A stretch of 43,877 bases of DNA from Phoronis australis (taxonomy: Eukaryota; Phoronida; Phoronidae), in the NCBI GenBank assembly GCA_002633005.1, contig NMRA01000228.1:74004-117880 (forward strand), written 5' to 3'. The position numbers and the translations under genes were made by a program. Of the stretch, positions 27,701-37,795 are shown piece by piece; the first letter of the stretch is position 1, and each line of letters begins with the position of its first letter. Under the pieces are notes generated by a model that saw nothing but the letters and a program-made list of their open reading frames with translations, did not search any database and was not told where the DNA came from.

Positions 27701-30700
27701 ACAATAAACTCGCGTGTTGGTGGTCTTGAATCACTGGCGCTGGGCACCTTCGTACGTCACACTCATATCCGTGAAGCTAAGGATGTTTCAATTAAGTGTC
27801 GTCTTTTCTACTTTCTTGATTTTGAGATGTTGAATTCCCGGTTATGATGTGCTGTTCTGCTAAGGAGTGTTTATTGATGCAGACAATGTATTTACTTGTC
27901 AAAACAAAACAAATGGTGTTTTACACATTAAAGGGTTCAGAAATTCCCCCAGGCAAGATGGAGGAGAGTTCTATTGACGAACAATCTTCTCCATGGAGAA
28001 TAATTTGTGATAGGAAATATCACTAAGTGTGACTTGATGACGACGACCCTAAGGAACTGGTCTTGCGCCACTCGATCTCGGTTAGGTACTCACAATAGAC
28101 TCGTTTCATGACAAAATGAACTTGAAGTTGCGCTCCCTCCTGCACACACACCCATTTCTTGTGCAGCATTTCTCTGGTTGGGATTATACGCAGCTCTTTG
28201 TTGTGGATGGGCATTTGGTCCTTGGAAGATTTCCACCATACGTTACCGTCCAAGTTACAGTAGCAAGTGCGAGGCTCGTTGGCCACGAAGACTGTGTCAT
28301 CGTTGCAAGTCAGTTTATCAGCTGGGAAGTAACAGAGATGTGGTCAAGAAATATGAATTGCCGTCAAATTTGTAGGTATCTACGGACCTAAAATGTGGCG
28401 CCAGGAAGTAGCAAAGTAGAGGCCGACATTTGTTCTGTTACTTTCAAATTTGCCCGAAACAAACTTGGTTAGTGTGTTTTGCTGCATCAACTAGTTAGGA
28501 CAGAGCCGGGCGGGACGAGATGTTCACAAAACGGTCTCGATCATGTTTATTCACGGGCTGCACTAAAATCCCGCTTCAGAAGTTAAGGAAATCGTGGAGT
28601 GTGACCCCCGGCCTCTGCGGCGAGAGTAATTGTTGATTCATTTGTCGGCGGGAAACAGAAGACTGAAAACGTCCTCAGAAGACAGAGATGAGACAGTGCA
28701 GCTCTACAACTGAAAGAACAAATAGCAAACTTCTCACAGTTCTAGATCTCCGACAGTAAATAATTTATATTCCAGTAGAAATCTGAAATTAGTGGAGAGA
28801 AGATGAGGGGAGGGTGAAAAAACGAAGGTCTTCATTCCGCTAGTTACCTGATGAACTCATGGTACCATCCGTTCTGATTCGGCATCCAATATGCCCAATG
28901 AAATTGTTGGAAGGCACCAAAATTCACTGAACCACCAGCATTTTACGAGACTTGTTTATCACTGGCAAAAAATAACACTTATGCATTACTCGGCGTTTGT
29001 AGATACCAGCATAAAGTTGTTAAAAAGGCACACACAGAGCGCCTTTCGATTTTTTGCACGTAGACTACTTATTAGTGTTAAATACTTTTTTCAAATCTGT
29101 ATTTCACATTAAGAAATTTTATGCGATTTGTGAAGGCATACGCACGATGCCTTACGGGCATGGGGTATATCTTAGTGGTTTGAGGAGTTGATCTTCCTCA
29201 ATAAATTTTCAGAATTTACGCGTGTTCATACCTGTAACAGCCTGCTATGACTTGACAGTTAAACCCGTACTTCAAAAAAACACAGATTTTTTCTAAAACA
29301 GGACGCCGGCGGGTGTGAAGTAATTCTTGGTATCATCACTAGGCCCACTCTGTCTATCCTGGACCTCATTTAATGTATAATCTATACTGCAATATGATTT
29401 TGTGTAACAAATTCCGCCCAGAATGTATGGACGGATATCGTTGCTACCTACCCCGTTTCAACAACCTCGAGTGTCACGTTATCGTGAAAATGACGTTTTT
29501 CTCGAAATCATCGCTCGCTAGCTGGTTCCCTGCGTGCTTAGCCCAGCCAGCCCGCAGGTAATGGGTATCACGCAGTGGCACGCGCTTTAGCATTGGTCGA
29601 TGTAACCTTGGCAGTCATTGCATGGTTAGCTTTACAACACCCTGAAAAAATGGCGGACTGTGAACGATTTTTAGCCTTGTCACGCAAGTGGCGTCGCAAC
29701 AACTATTTCGTTTCTGCAGTGATGTTTAATATCCGCGTGCTTGGAGCACATGCATGCCAACACACATCTGGCCTATTTAACCGGTGTGTTATTCATACTG
29801 TATGAATACAGGACACTATCGTAAACAAAAGCCATCGACCGTGAGTTGAAAGATGCATTCCGAAAAGTCGCAATCACAATTTCTAGGCTTCGCATTTCCT
29901 GAACATAAATTTTAAGCACCGATTTGTCTGTACAACAGAACACATTTACACTTCAGTCCATCAGTCATGCCAGTTTGTTTGCGTAAAGCGCTACCTATTG
30001 AGAATTCGACTAGCCAATCAGAAACGCCGGTGAAAAAAGTTTCCCGAGGAAAATAAGTGATACCTGAGAGATACCTGCGTGCTGGCGCGGCTACCACCCC
30101 ATCTAGCGGCACGCAGGGAACCAGCGAGAAATCATCGAGGCTATTCAAATTCAATTAAGAAAAGTGCCAGTAGCTTTTACTGACATTAATTTTGTGTAAG
30201 TTTTGTTTTACCCAAGTCACTTTAATACCCAAATAGTTCCAAAGCGTCAACCGTACGTTTACAAGTAGGCTACCGAAGCCGTGTCTCCCCAGGACTAGCC
30301 GGATGCCGGGACGCGCCGGTGTTTTGTTACTCTTTCACAGTGTTACGAAAGGTAAAATTTTGTTATCATAGCTTCTCATTGGTTTAAGTAATGAAACCGA
30401 CGTCATAACATTTAGCCATTCCCATTGATTGAAACCAGGGAAACCTCTTTCAGTTACGTATGGTGACTACTTTTGACTTGAACAGCTGCAATTTATGCTC
30501 GGAATATGTCCCGAAAATAATAGGTGCGTCGCAAGCTCCGTTTCCAGAGATACAAAGGAGACCGTGTATAGGCGATATAAGGTCATTTATTATGACTGAT
30601 AAGGTACAGAAATATGAGAGTACAAATAACATAAAGATAAAATAATAATATCTGGAAAGATGGGCAATAAAAAGCGCCAGCACTCAGGTAAGAGGAACTA

Positions 30701-32084
30701 CCCAAAGTAGAGGGTGGTAGAGCGTGGGAAAAATGAAGAGAGATTAGCTCGAACCTAAGTGCTGCAAAGCGAATTACAGATGGCAGGAAATATAACTTTC
30801 TTGAGAACAAAGGAGCCCTATGACACGTGACAATCATCAGCCTATGGGAGCCAGGAGCCCAGTGACCAAACTCGTGGCAGTAATACAAACGAACCAATAG
30901 TGAGGCTGGAAATGGAATGTCCTAGTGCCTTGAGTGCAGGAGGACCGCATGCGAATCTACACAAGGGGTTATTGGACCAGTCCGAAAGAGGGACGAGTCC
31001 ATATTCTCGCATAAATATATTTAACGAGTGAAATATCATTTATGCTCGGAATATGTCCCGAAAATAATAGGTGCGTCGCAAGCTCCGTTTCCAGAGATAC
31101 AAAGGAGACCGTGTATAGGCGATACAAGGTCATTTGTTATGACTGATAAGGTACAGAAATATGAGAGTACAAATAACATAAAGATAAAATAATAATCTCT
31201 GGAAAGATGGGCAATAAAAAGCGCCACGAGAGATGTTGAATTTATTAAAACGGGTAGTGATCGAAGTAAACAACGTCGATCCCGTAGCTAAGCCCAAACA
31301 AGTACAGTGCATGGAAGTGGTGGTGATATGTTCGATAAACTTCCGACCAAGCATGTGCATTGATGCCCACACACGGAATTCCGTGTGTGGTTCATCATGG
31401 CTCCACAAGGCCACTTTTCAGTACGTGGCACTGTGTCAAGAGGGTGGTGTTTTGTGCGGGCGCAGCCATGTTTCAAGCCAGACTTACAAACATGGTTTTC
31501 TACATCTCGGTGTTAGGATGACGTACTGTTCAGAAATATATTTCTTGACGACAGACCTGAGTTATTTGTGCCCAAGTCGGTTGTGAACATCCTCATTATT
31601 GTGCTTTCCGAGTTCTTTCATGAAAGTGTTTTAAGACTAAAGACTGAAATTCGGTCGTACACCTCCACTTCACAAAAGTAATGTCATATTTTTGCATCTC
31701 TACTTTGGTTAGATTTATTTGTTTATACCAAGCCCAAATTCTTAGCTTTTGTCACGTTTTTCAAAGAAACCAACTTTGTTGTAGACCCCTATTGCTGTGA
31801 AACAGTTCTCAACTTATGTCAGTATTAGATGGGTGGCAATGCTTGACGCATAAAATGACAAGCCAATTTCTTGAGCCTGGGTTGTATCATGTAGACACAA
31901 GACAATGTAGAATGAAGCTGATGAATTTATTTCACGAAGGAAGCGGTCTAAATCACAACTCGTTTCTGTCGTAAGGTTTGTGCCATTTTGAAGTCGACGG
32001 TATGGGTCGTATAGTCTGGCTTACCGTAAGACATTGCGTTTGATGCTGTCACAAGGGCACATACGAGGAGACATTTGATCCAAT
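23124..32084 (-). CDS. Single-pass Ig-domain receptor with a long unassigned cytoplasmic tail (5' end missing)
   Basis: Four exons were reconstructed on the minus strand: 32084-32025, 28321-28094, 27412-27104 and 24742-23124, about 736 residues without the missing start exon. In order: a signal-peptide core (WIKCLLVCALVTASNA, cleavage likely after SNA), a divergent Ig domain, an I-set-like Ig domain, a short stalk, one transmembrane helix and a tail of about 510 residues. All three junctions are phase 1, typical for extracellular Ig modules, and each split codon gives a sensible residue (Ala, Tyr, His). The Tyr-Gly-Pro made across the first Ig-Ig junction is a common inter-domain start. The tail is largely helical and charged, with Lys/Arg clusters near its end. 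I do not recognise an orthologue. Function as a cell-surface adhesion or recognition receptor is inference. Additional phase-1 exons in the introns cannot be excluded. Confidence 0.72.
25463..25488. repeat. Hairpin unit ACTTGGCGAAA...TTTCGCCAAGT, dispersed copy
   Basis: An 11-bp perfect inverted repeat with a 4-base loop. Read on the minus strand it continues ATGTTGCTCTGTCACTAAG and a T-rich run, the same order as the units at 43129-43300. So the repeat family includes the hairpin, a linker and a poly-T tail. Confidence 0.85.
25576..25613. repeat. CAGA-rich simple repeat
   Basis: Repeated GACAGACAGA and CACAGACAGACACAGAGAGA strings over about 38 bases. Confidence 0.8.
26078..26389. mobile_element. 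Foldback MITE with long inverted arms, copy 2 (312 bp)
   Basis: The ends CTGTATTTCG and CGAAATGTAG are inverted repeats. Degenerate arm similarity continues inwards to CCAAGATAGGATTCC on one side and GGAACCCTATCACGG on the other. Length and arms match the copy at 18645-18958. Confidence 0.75.
27104..27412 (-). CDS. Ig receptor exon: second Ig domain (I-set-like)
   Basis: Phase 1-1, 309 bases. The domain begins (Y)GPRELLMTIEKQ and has the two core cysteines in VNVHCEATD and SGKLYCEAVN. The usual core Trp of strand C appears replaced by Phe (AYFRFRQE). There is one N-glycosylation sequon (NTT near the start). It ends YINIEIIPE. Acceptor is TTTTGTTAAG, somewhat poor; donor is GTGAGT. The next-exon His codon is completed across the junction. 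Confidence 0.8.
27413..28093 (-). other. Intron between the two Ig exons (0.68 kb)
   Basis: No repeat or gene recognised. It is bounded by GTGAGT and TTAAG on the minus strand. Confidence 0.7.
28094..28321 (-). CDS. Ig receptor exon: first Ig domain (divergent)
   Basis: Phase 1-1, 228 bases. Reading begins (A)DKLTCNDDTVFVANEP. The strand pattern is Ig-like: TVFVANEP (A'), RTCYCNL (B), NVWWKSS (C), KELRIIP (E) and KKWVCVQEG (F). It has two extra cysteines (LTC and one of CYC), so a non-standard disulphide is possible. The usual DxGxYxC at strand F is replaced by MLHKKWVC. Acceptor is TTACTTCCCAG and donor GTGAGT. Ig assignment is by pattern and context, so it is less secure than the second domain. 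Confidence 0.72.
29521..30125. mobile_element. Inverted-repeat element, about 605 bp
   Basis: GCTGGTTCCCTGCGTGC at 29521-29537 is exactly mirrored at 30109-30125. Further inside, CGCAGGTA...GTATCAC occurs at about 29553 and in reverse at about 30055-30085. The arms are therefore about 75 bases in degenerate form. No transposase was seen. Confidence 0.7.
30491..30679. repeat. 189-bp direct repeat, copy 1 (LTR-like)
   Basis: It matches 31038-31226 with three substitutions and no gaps. From 30496 it runs TGCTCGG...GCGCCA, that is TG...CA like a long terminal repeat, with AATAAA near its end. The 358-bp spacer lacks a convincing primer-binding site or polypurine tract, and there is no flanking target duplication. 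A short-LTR (TRIM-like) element or a simple duplication are both possible. Confidence 0.75.
31038..31226. repeat. 189-bp direct repeat, copy 2 (LTR-like)
   Basis: Second copy of the repeat at 30491-30679. The differences from copy 1 are in GATA(T/C)AAGG, CATTT(A/G)TTATG and AATAAT(A/C)TCTGG. A fragment resembling its end (GATGGGCAATAAAGCGCC) also occurs near 41804. Confidence 0.75.
31367..31390. repeat. Perfect 24-bp palindrome
   Basis: CCACACACGGAA and its exact reverse complement meet at the centre of GGAATTCC with no loop. Outside it GATG and CATC continue the symmetry after one or two unpaired bases. Confidence 0.9.
32025..32084 (-). CDS. Ig receptor signal-peptide exon
   Basis: Phase 1-1, 60 bases, between TTTTCTTCTTTCAG and GTAAGC. 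It encodes WIKCLLVCALVTASNAMSY, a hydrophobic core followed by a small-residue cleavage site (SNA). The start codon must lie on an upstream exon at higher coordinates that I could not identify. Joining this exon to 28321 gives Ala-Asp-Lys and keeps the frame. Confidence 0.68.
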
Positions 32085-32456
32085 CTGAAAGAAGAAAATA
32101 GATAGCCGATGATAATGCCGTAGTGGGAATGTAGCCTACCGAAATTTTTAATAGGACTTGAATTTATAATTAGGTTTCGGTTGGCAGGACAATGTGAAGG
32201 TTCTACAGCGATAAAACCACAATACGCTTCGAGAATACTCAAACATATTAGCACACGAAATCACTGAATACTGAATACAGGACCTGAGAACATTACTGGT
32301 GTATGTCTTCGATAGTCAGCAAAACACATTGTGGTAATCCCGAACTGTCTGTTTTTAAAGTCATACACGCGCAACTGAGAACAACATCTCACGAAGAACG
32401 CATATTTTGTTAACATTTTTGGGAACATAGTTGAATCCGGCTATATACCTCATTCT

Positions 32457-32623
32457 CGCAGTCGCCATTTTAAAAGTGAGCCTCTTTTTAGGTTTTAAAA
32501 ACAATGCACTCTGCGCTTAATCAAAATGCAAAGCGTGATTTTTTTCGCGTGCCCCGTTATACTGTCTCAAATGCATTGTTTTTTAAACTTAAAAAGAGGC
32601 TCACTATTAAAATTGCGACTGCG
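32457..32623. mobile_element. Foldback MITE, 167 bp with arms of about 55 bp
   Basis: CGCAGTCGCCATTTTAAAAG at the left is mirrored by the right end, whose reverse complement starts CGCAGTCGCAATTTTAATAG. Both continue TGAGCCTCTTTTTA and on to AACAATGCA. A transcript across it would fold into a long hairpin. Flanks show no obvious target duplication. Confidence 0.88.
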
Positions 32624-33442
32624 TAAATAAGATTTATGGTAAGCCTACAAAAAAAAAATAATAGAATAAACGGATTCCCCAGGCCTACTTTTTGGCAGGC
32701 TCTAGAGTGACGGCAATCGGTGGAGCGTCGACTGAGACCGGCTGAGGTACTTCGTATTTTGATATCATGTGTCAAGGATTTGCATGTAGCGTTGTGTCAA
32801 CGTAATTAAAAAGTTCTGTTCGCTAACTTATGAAGTAAAGTAGACTACAAGAGAGATAAAGTAGTTATAAAAATGAGTCTCTTAAACACACCAGTGCATA
32901 TGATACGATGCATCATCGCCGACAAAAATCGCTTCGTGTCTTCTTCTTTCGATACGAACCTTTGTACAATCAATTTACAAGGCAACCCAATATAAAAAAT
33001 GAAAGGAGACACAATGTGCAATTCAAGTGTCAGGGATTAATAGTCAATTGATCCGTAAGGTATATGCGAAGGGCACCCTGGAGAAAAGGTATTCCAAGGT
33101 GTTTGGGCCCTCCCCATAACATATTCAGACTGAATTCGGGCTCATGTACGTTGTTTCAGTCTAGTGGTAGCATGTTACGGAATTGGAACATCGGAAGCAT
33201 TTGTTTGGGATTGTCTTGAAATAAAAAAATTGGCTTGCACATTATCATGAAAAGCGTGAGAAAATCGCAATAGTATATGGTAGTATGTCAATTTCACCGT
33301 GTCCAAAAAAAGAACATTTTGATGATGTAGTAGTGTGGCGGGACAAACCTTCAATATAAAAATAGGTTATTTAAATTCGCTCTATAGTCCAACTACAGGG
33401 TGCGATTTTTTCCTTTTCAAAGCTCTTTTGATCTTTCAGACG

Positions 33443-34104
33443 CAGGGTGTTCCATCGAACCTGGAACTCCGGTGTAAAACAGATATTCCGGAGTCGAAAC
33501 CAGAATCCTGCACCGCAGCTAACCAGCCCTAAAACACGAATCCTGACCTTTGAAACAGGAATCGCAGGCTTCTGACAGGAAATCCGGGACCGAAACACCA
33601 CTTCTGCGCTTTATGTCTATGTAGATTTTGTACAATGATTGGAAGGAACTTGTGGAGATATCAGTAATGTTGCTCTTTTGCCAAGTATTCTGGTGCCAAT
33701 CGAGTTCTGGCCGTTCAACCTAGGACATGTTTTATACCCTCAAACTAGGTCAAATGAAGAGCTAAGTTTTGTTTTATAAATTGAAACAAGACAGCGTTTT
33801 TTATTAAAAATTTGTCATACAGATTACTGGCAACAAATGAAGAAAAATTTCGAAATCCGGTCACTTCGTAATCCCAGTAGTCTCGAAGGATTTAATTAAT
33901 TGACATCTAGTGTTTATTTTTCGTACCAGTTTCAACAGTCTACGAAAATTTGTCCGGGTTTCCAGTCCCATCCCCGGGATTCCTGTTTCAAAGGCTAGGG
34001 TTCGTGTTTTTAGGAGTGGTCAGCTGCTTTGAATGTGCTGGAGTCAGTTTTCGACGCCGGGATATCTATTTACACCGGGGTTCCTGTTTCGATGGAACAA
34101 CCTG
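33443..34104. mobile_element. hAT-like foldback element, 662 bp with long inverted arms
   Basis: The left end CAGGGTGTTCCATCGAACCT corresponds to CAGGTTGTTCCATCGAAACA in the reverse complement of the right end. The similarity continues through CCGGTGTAAA and TTTGAAACAGGAAT, so the arms are about 165 bases. CAGGG-type ends suggest hAT; no clean 8-bp duplication was seen. No transposase. Confidence 0.78.
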
Positions 34105-34401
34105 AGACATAACGATGAGAAATCTACAAACCAAAACCAAGGTACAGATAGCCAATGCAAAATTAATATTGTACCAGTCCAAATGCTGCACTAATGAGCA
34201 TCCGTCATGTATGATACGTTTGGTACCAAACAAGGCCACACTACTGAGACTTTTTAGAGTTAACTGTTATTTTGTTTTATTTTTTCTAGCATTCTTAACA
34301 CTGATAGCTACATCCTGGCTATTAGATATCCTTAAAAAGCTAGTGCAAGGTTACATCGTTAAATTCAAACTGGGATAAACCAAGTTAATTAGCTTGGTCA
34401 T

Positions 34402-34550
34402 AGCGGATCAGGGGGTCCGCCCCCCTCCCGTTTCCTTTGGTTTTACTGATATCAAATCTAGAATTTTCAAGTTGTTGACTTGGATGTCCCTTTTTTAAAA
34501 AATCCATGATCCGACTCCCCCACCCTTTTAAAAAATTCTGGATCCGCCCG
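34402..34550. repeat. G/C-rich repeat with GCGGATC inverted ends
   Basis: The left end is AGCGGATCAGGGGGTCCGCC and the right end, reversed, begins GGGCGGATCC. It has two internal TTTTAAAAAA blocks. A related string (ATAGGCGGATTTAGGGGG) starts near 35670. The boundaries are approximate. Confidence 0.5.
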
Positions 34551-34599
34551 TGGAGTTAAAGAAATTGGGCAGAGGTTCGTTCCTATCTCTGTCAGGATT

Positions 34600-34937
34600 A
34601 CGGTAAAAATTCGCTCTGTAGTATATCTGATTACTGCTGCTCTGCCCAGGCTTTTGCTGAGGTCGGAGAATAACGTTGCACCACCTAGCACCCAATATTA
34701 CGCCAACTTAGCTGACGTCCTCTAGTCGTAGCTATGTCAACGCACGTTGCTGCTGCTCCCACTCAACTCTAGCTAATGGGCATGTCGATGGTACAGTCAT
34801 GAGCTATCGATTTATTCGGAGATTGGAATGGAGTCGCCAAAGGTGATCATAGAAAATTGTTACGCTCACAGAAGTCTTGTTTTTGGCTTGAAAAGCGTAG
34901 TATTGGGATATTCGCAATACAAAGTCATTCAGTTTAA
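34600..34937. repeat. 338-bp duplicated block, copy 1
   Basis: It starts ACGGTAAAAATTCGCTCTGT and matches 35244-35581 over 338 bases with two substitutions and no gaps. Copy 2 starts immediately after the N at 35243. The divergence, below 1%, is at the allelic level, so an uncollapsed haplotype is likely. Confidence 0.9.
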
Positions 34938-35243
34938 AGAGTTCCCACCATGCATTTTCTTACTTTTTCAGGTTTCAGTTAGCTAATATGAATCGAATGC
35001 CATAAAATCTTGCTAAATAGGCACTTTTATGCCAAATATTGGCAACTTCTTTAATTTTGAAGAAAAATTACTTATTTCTAAGTTTCCCGCCAAATGATGC
35101 AATGGGTGGAAGATGGTTGGCCGCTTGACAATCATTTGCATTGTCGGAACACTGCAGGTCAGAAGACAATGACAATATTAGGCGAGAATTGGACAATTAT
35201 TATGCAGTCCGACAGGAGAGTGGATACGGGCACTTATACTCAN

Positions 35244-35581
35244 ACGGTAAAAATTCGCTCTGTAGTATATCTGATTACTGCTGCTCTGCCCAGGCTTTTG
35301 CTGAGGTCGGAGAATAACGTTGCACCACCTAGCACCCAATATTACGCCAACTTAGCTGACGTCCTCTAGTCGTAGCTATGTCAACGCACGTTGCCGCTGC
35401 TCCCACTCAACTCTAGCTAATGGGCATGTCGATGGTACAGTCATGAGCTATCGATTTATTCGGAGATTGGAATGGAGTCGCCAAAGGTGATCATAGAAAA
35501 TTGTTACGCTCACAGAAGTCTTGTTTTTGGCTTGAAAAGTGTAGTATTGGGATATTCGCAATACAAAGTCATTCAGTTTAA
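35244..35581. repeat. 338-bp duplicated block, copy 2 (starts at an N)
   Basis: Second copy of 34600-34937. The differences are GTTGC(T/C)GCTGC and AAAAG(C/T)GTAG. Open frames in either copy are non-coding. Confidence 0.9.
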
Positions 35582-36414
35582 CAAGACTTTTCTCCCATTG
35601 GGGTCTCTATAAGAACGAAAGTAACGTAAATCTGGCCAACAGAAGTTGCAATTAAAATAGATAATACATAGGCGGATTTAGGGGGAGGGAGGGGCAGGGG
35701 GCACGAGACCCCCCAATTTCAAGTGTTAAAGTCGGAACACGGCGCAATCGTAACGGAACTATGGCTAAGTATAGGCTCTCCCGCGATATCCCAGGCGACC
35801 GGCAGTGGCGCTGCACACCACGACTCCGTTTCCGTCGTCTGCTCCACAGTGCAATGAAGAACATTACTTCATTTTTTAAAGAAAGTGGAAGCTGAGTGGC
35901 GATGAAAAAACAGAAGCTGCTGGTAAGATGTGAATTTTAATCGAAGCCTTAGTGAATCACTCAGAAACTCATAATTCTCTCTTTTGTCAAACCTTAACTT
36001 AAGACGATTTCCAAAGGCGTCATTAATGTCAACACGAAAAACGGATTTGGTCTTTTGGGCAATTGAAGACTATTTTAAACACAACAAATTTGTTACGAAC
36101 CGATTGCAAAAAAATTAAAAGGTGTAATAAGCATTACAAAAATAAGTAGGTTTCGCGCGCAAACGCTGTGGACAATAAGCAAGTAGTTCTTTTCATCAGT
36201 AGTAAAGCGTTAAATCGTGGTGATGTAGTGGTAAAGCACGCGCGCTCAATCCGCCAGGTTTCAGTAACGTTTGGTGGACTGCATAATATTTTCTTGGTTC
36301 AGAAACCAAACATCTCCAAAAAGAACCAGCTTAAGTCCACAATTTATGTTAACCAGTAGTGCTTTCATTGTCAATGACGTCAGATTCACGGTAAAATACT
36401 CTGTTCTAAAGGAC
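35582..36414. other. Intergenic, no gene recognised
   Basis: A repeat-like string starts near 35670 (ATAGGCGGATTTAGGGGG). A tRNA-like A-box stretch lies near 36208-36245 but has no matching B box. Nothing else could be supported. Confidence 0.5.
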
Positions 36415-36777
36415 CCTAAAAAGATACTAGAACCCATTTTGATTCAACCAATCCTCTTTCTGTCACCTAGTGCTAATGGATCATTGGCGTCAAAGTTGAA
36501 AGGTAAAAGCAGGAATGAAAAAAAACTCATGTCACCTATTTCACAAATTGAACCCGCGACGGAACAACTGAGGTAGCAGTTTCCCACACGGTTGCCGTGT
36601 AATTATCTAAAAGCCGCGGCGTAGGTCACGCGTGCCCGTTTAGATGAGACCTTGAAAGGAGTCTTCAAATTTTCCTTCAAACTTCAGTTGAGGTTGTCGA
36701 GGGTTGCAGAGCATTAATTCGTTTTAGAGAACTGGACGACTAAAGTCGTTTTTAGTCTGTTAGAAATTATGGTATCC
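36415..36777. mobile_element. MITE, AAGGATAC family, copy 3 (degraded ends)
   Basis: The interior aligns with the copies at 6604 and 10533, for example GGTTGCCGTGTAATT, GGTTGTCGAGGGTT and GTCGTTTTTA. The ends have decayed: the left reads AAAGATACTAGAA and the right ATGGTATCC. Confidence 0.7.
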
Positions 36778-37031
36778 GATGGAAAGCAAAGCGGAACATT
36801 TTCAGGACACAAATGTTTTATGTAAAATTTAAAATTCTCTGCAGGACCGGCAAAAATATATCCAAAACCAAAACTTCTCGCCCCAGGAACTATAAGTCAT
36901 TACGTCAGGACCCGAAAATTAATGTCAGGGCAGAATTTTTTCAGCCGCTCTTCAGCTTGGCGCGCTTTCGCAGTTACATTACGGGGTTGACTCGGAGTTC
37001 ATTAGCTGTCTCGCGCCGAGAAAGTAGCCAA

Positions 37032-37109
37032 AATCATGTGTTCTCACACGGCAACATCAAAGTAATCTCGCGAAGTCTTGTTTTTAGCGAGGTCCTAGCG
37101 TTACTGAAC
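37032..37109. mobile_element. Partial copy of the 127-bp foldback element
   Basis: Shares TCTCGCGAAGTCTTG and the right end AGCGAGGTCCTAGCGTTACTGAAC-type sequence with 19017-19143. The left arm is missing. Confidence 0.75.
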
Positions 37110-37795
37110 TCTACCCGGGTCTTCTTTCGCGCCTAGGCCTATCAGCGCTGTTCAGTCATGTGAGGTACTCGTCATGTANGTTGGGTACACAACAACAAAT
37201 TGGAATGTACACCACCAGAAACACAAACACCCTTTGAGGATGAAGGAAAATATATGCAAGAGTACTTCGCCAGTTACTAACCTATTCGGCTATGGAATGT
37301 TTACAAAGTGGAGCACCTTTCGATTCAGTTGGGCAAAATGGAGCACTTCGTAATCGTAATTCCAGAAACTGAAGAGCACGGAAATTTTCTTGAAACATTC
37401 AAGGCACTGTGATCAATTTTATCCACTTTAATTGCGCAGATATTCACAATCAATATAAATGCTATACTTCTGCGTCATCAAGTTTAAAGGAAACTCCGCC
37501 AATATATAAGAAAGAGACTGAAATTCTTCACGTTATAACGGTTATTTGAAGTAGCCATCAAATTTCCACTTCTCGCAAGATTTGGGCCAATCACATGAAG
37601 GTGCTGAAGATGGTGCTCGACTCCAGTACGGTACACTTTTATAACTCAATAACGACACAGTATGAAACACTAATTAAAAATACTAAACATTAAATGTATA
37701 TATTATAGATAAATTTACTGTTATTAGTACTTTGAGTTCCTCTGACAACTGAATATGTTGCAACAGAAGTCTTGATATTGAGAGTGCCAGTGTAA

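Larger units (their letters stand above)
28322..32024 (-). other. Ig receptor intron 3' of the signal-peptide exon (3.7 kb)
   Basis: Contains the foldback element at 29521-30125, the 189-bp direct-repeat pair (30491-31226) and a 24-bp palindrome (31367-31390). The interval 28440-29500 shows no repeat, exon or RNA gene that I can support. Confidence 0.6.

Noticed and set aside
30450-31414. Similar minus-strand frames with hydrophobic peptides (MLALFIAHLSRYYYF and MALFIAHLSRDYYF)
   Set aside because: They are translations of the 189-bp direct repeat, not paralogous membrane proteins.
36205-36255. tRNA-like stretch with GATGTAGTGGTAAAGCACGC
   Set aside because: The A-box-like part is present but no B box or cloverleaf follows, so neither a tRNA nor a SINE could be supported.
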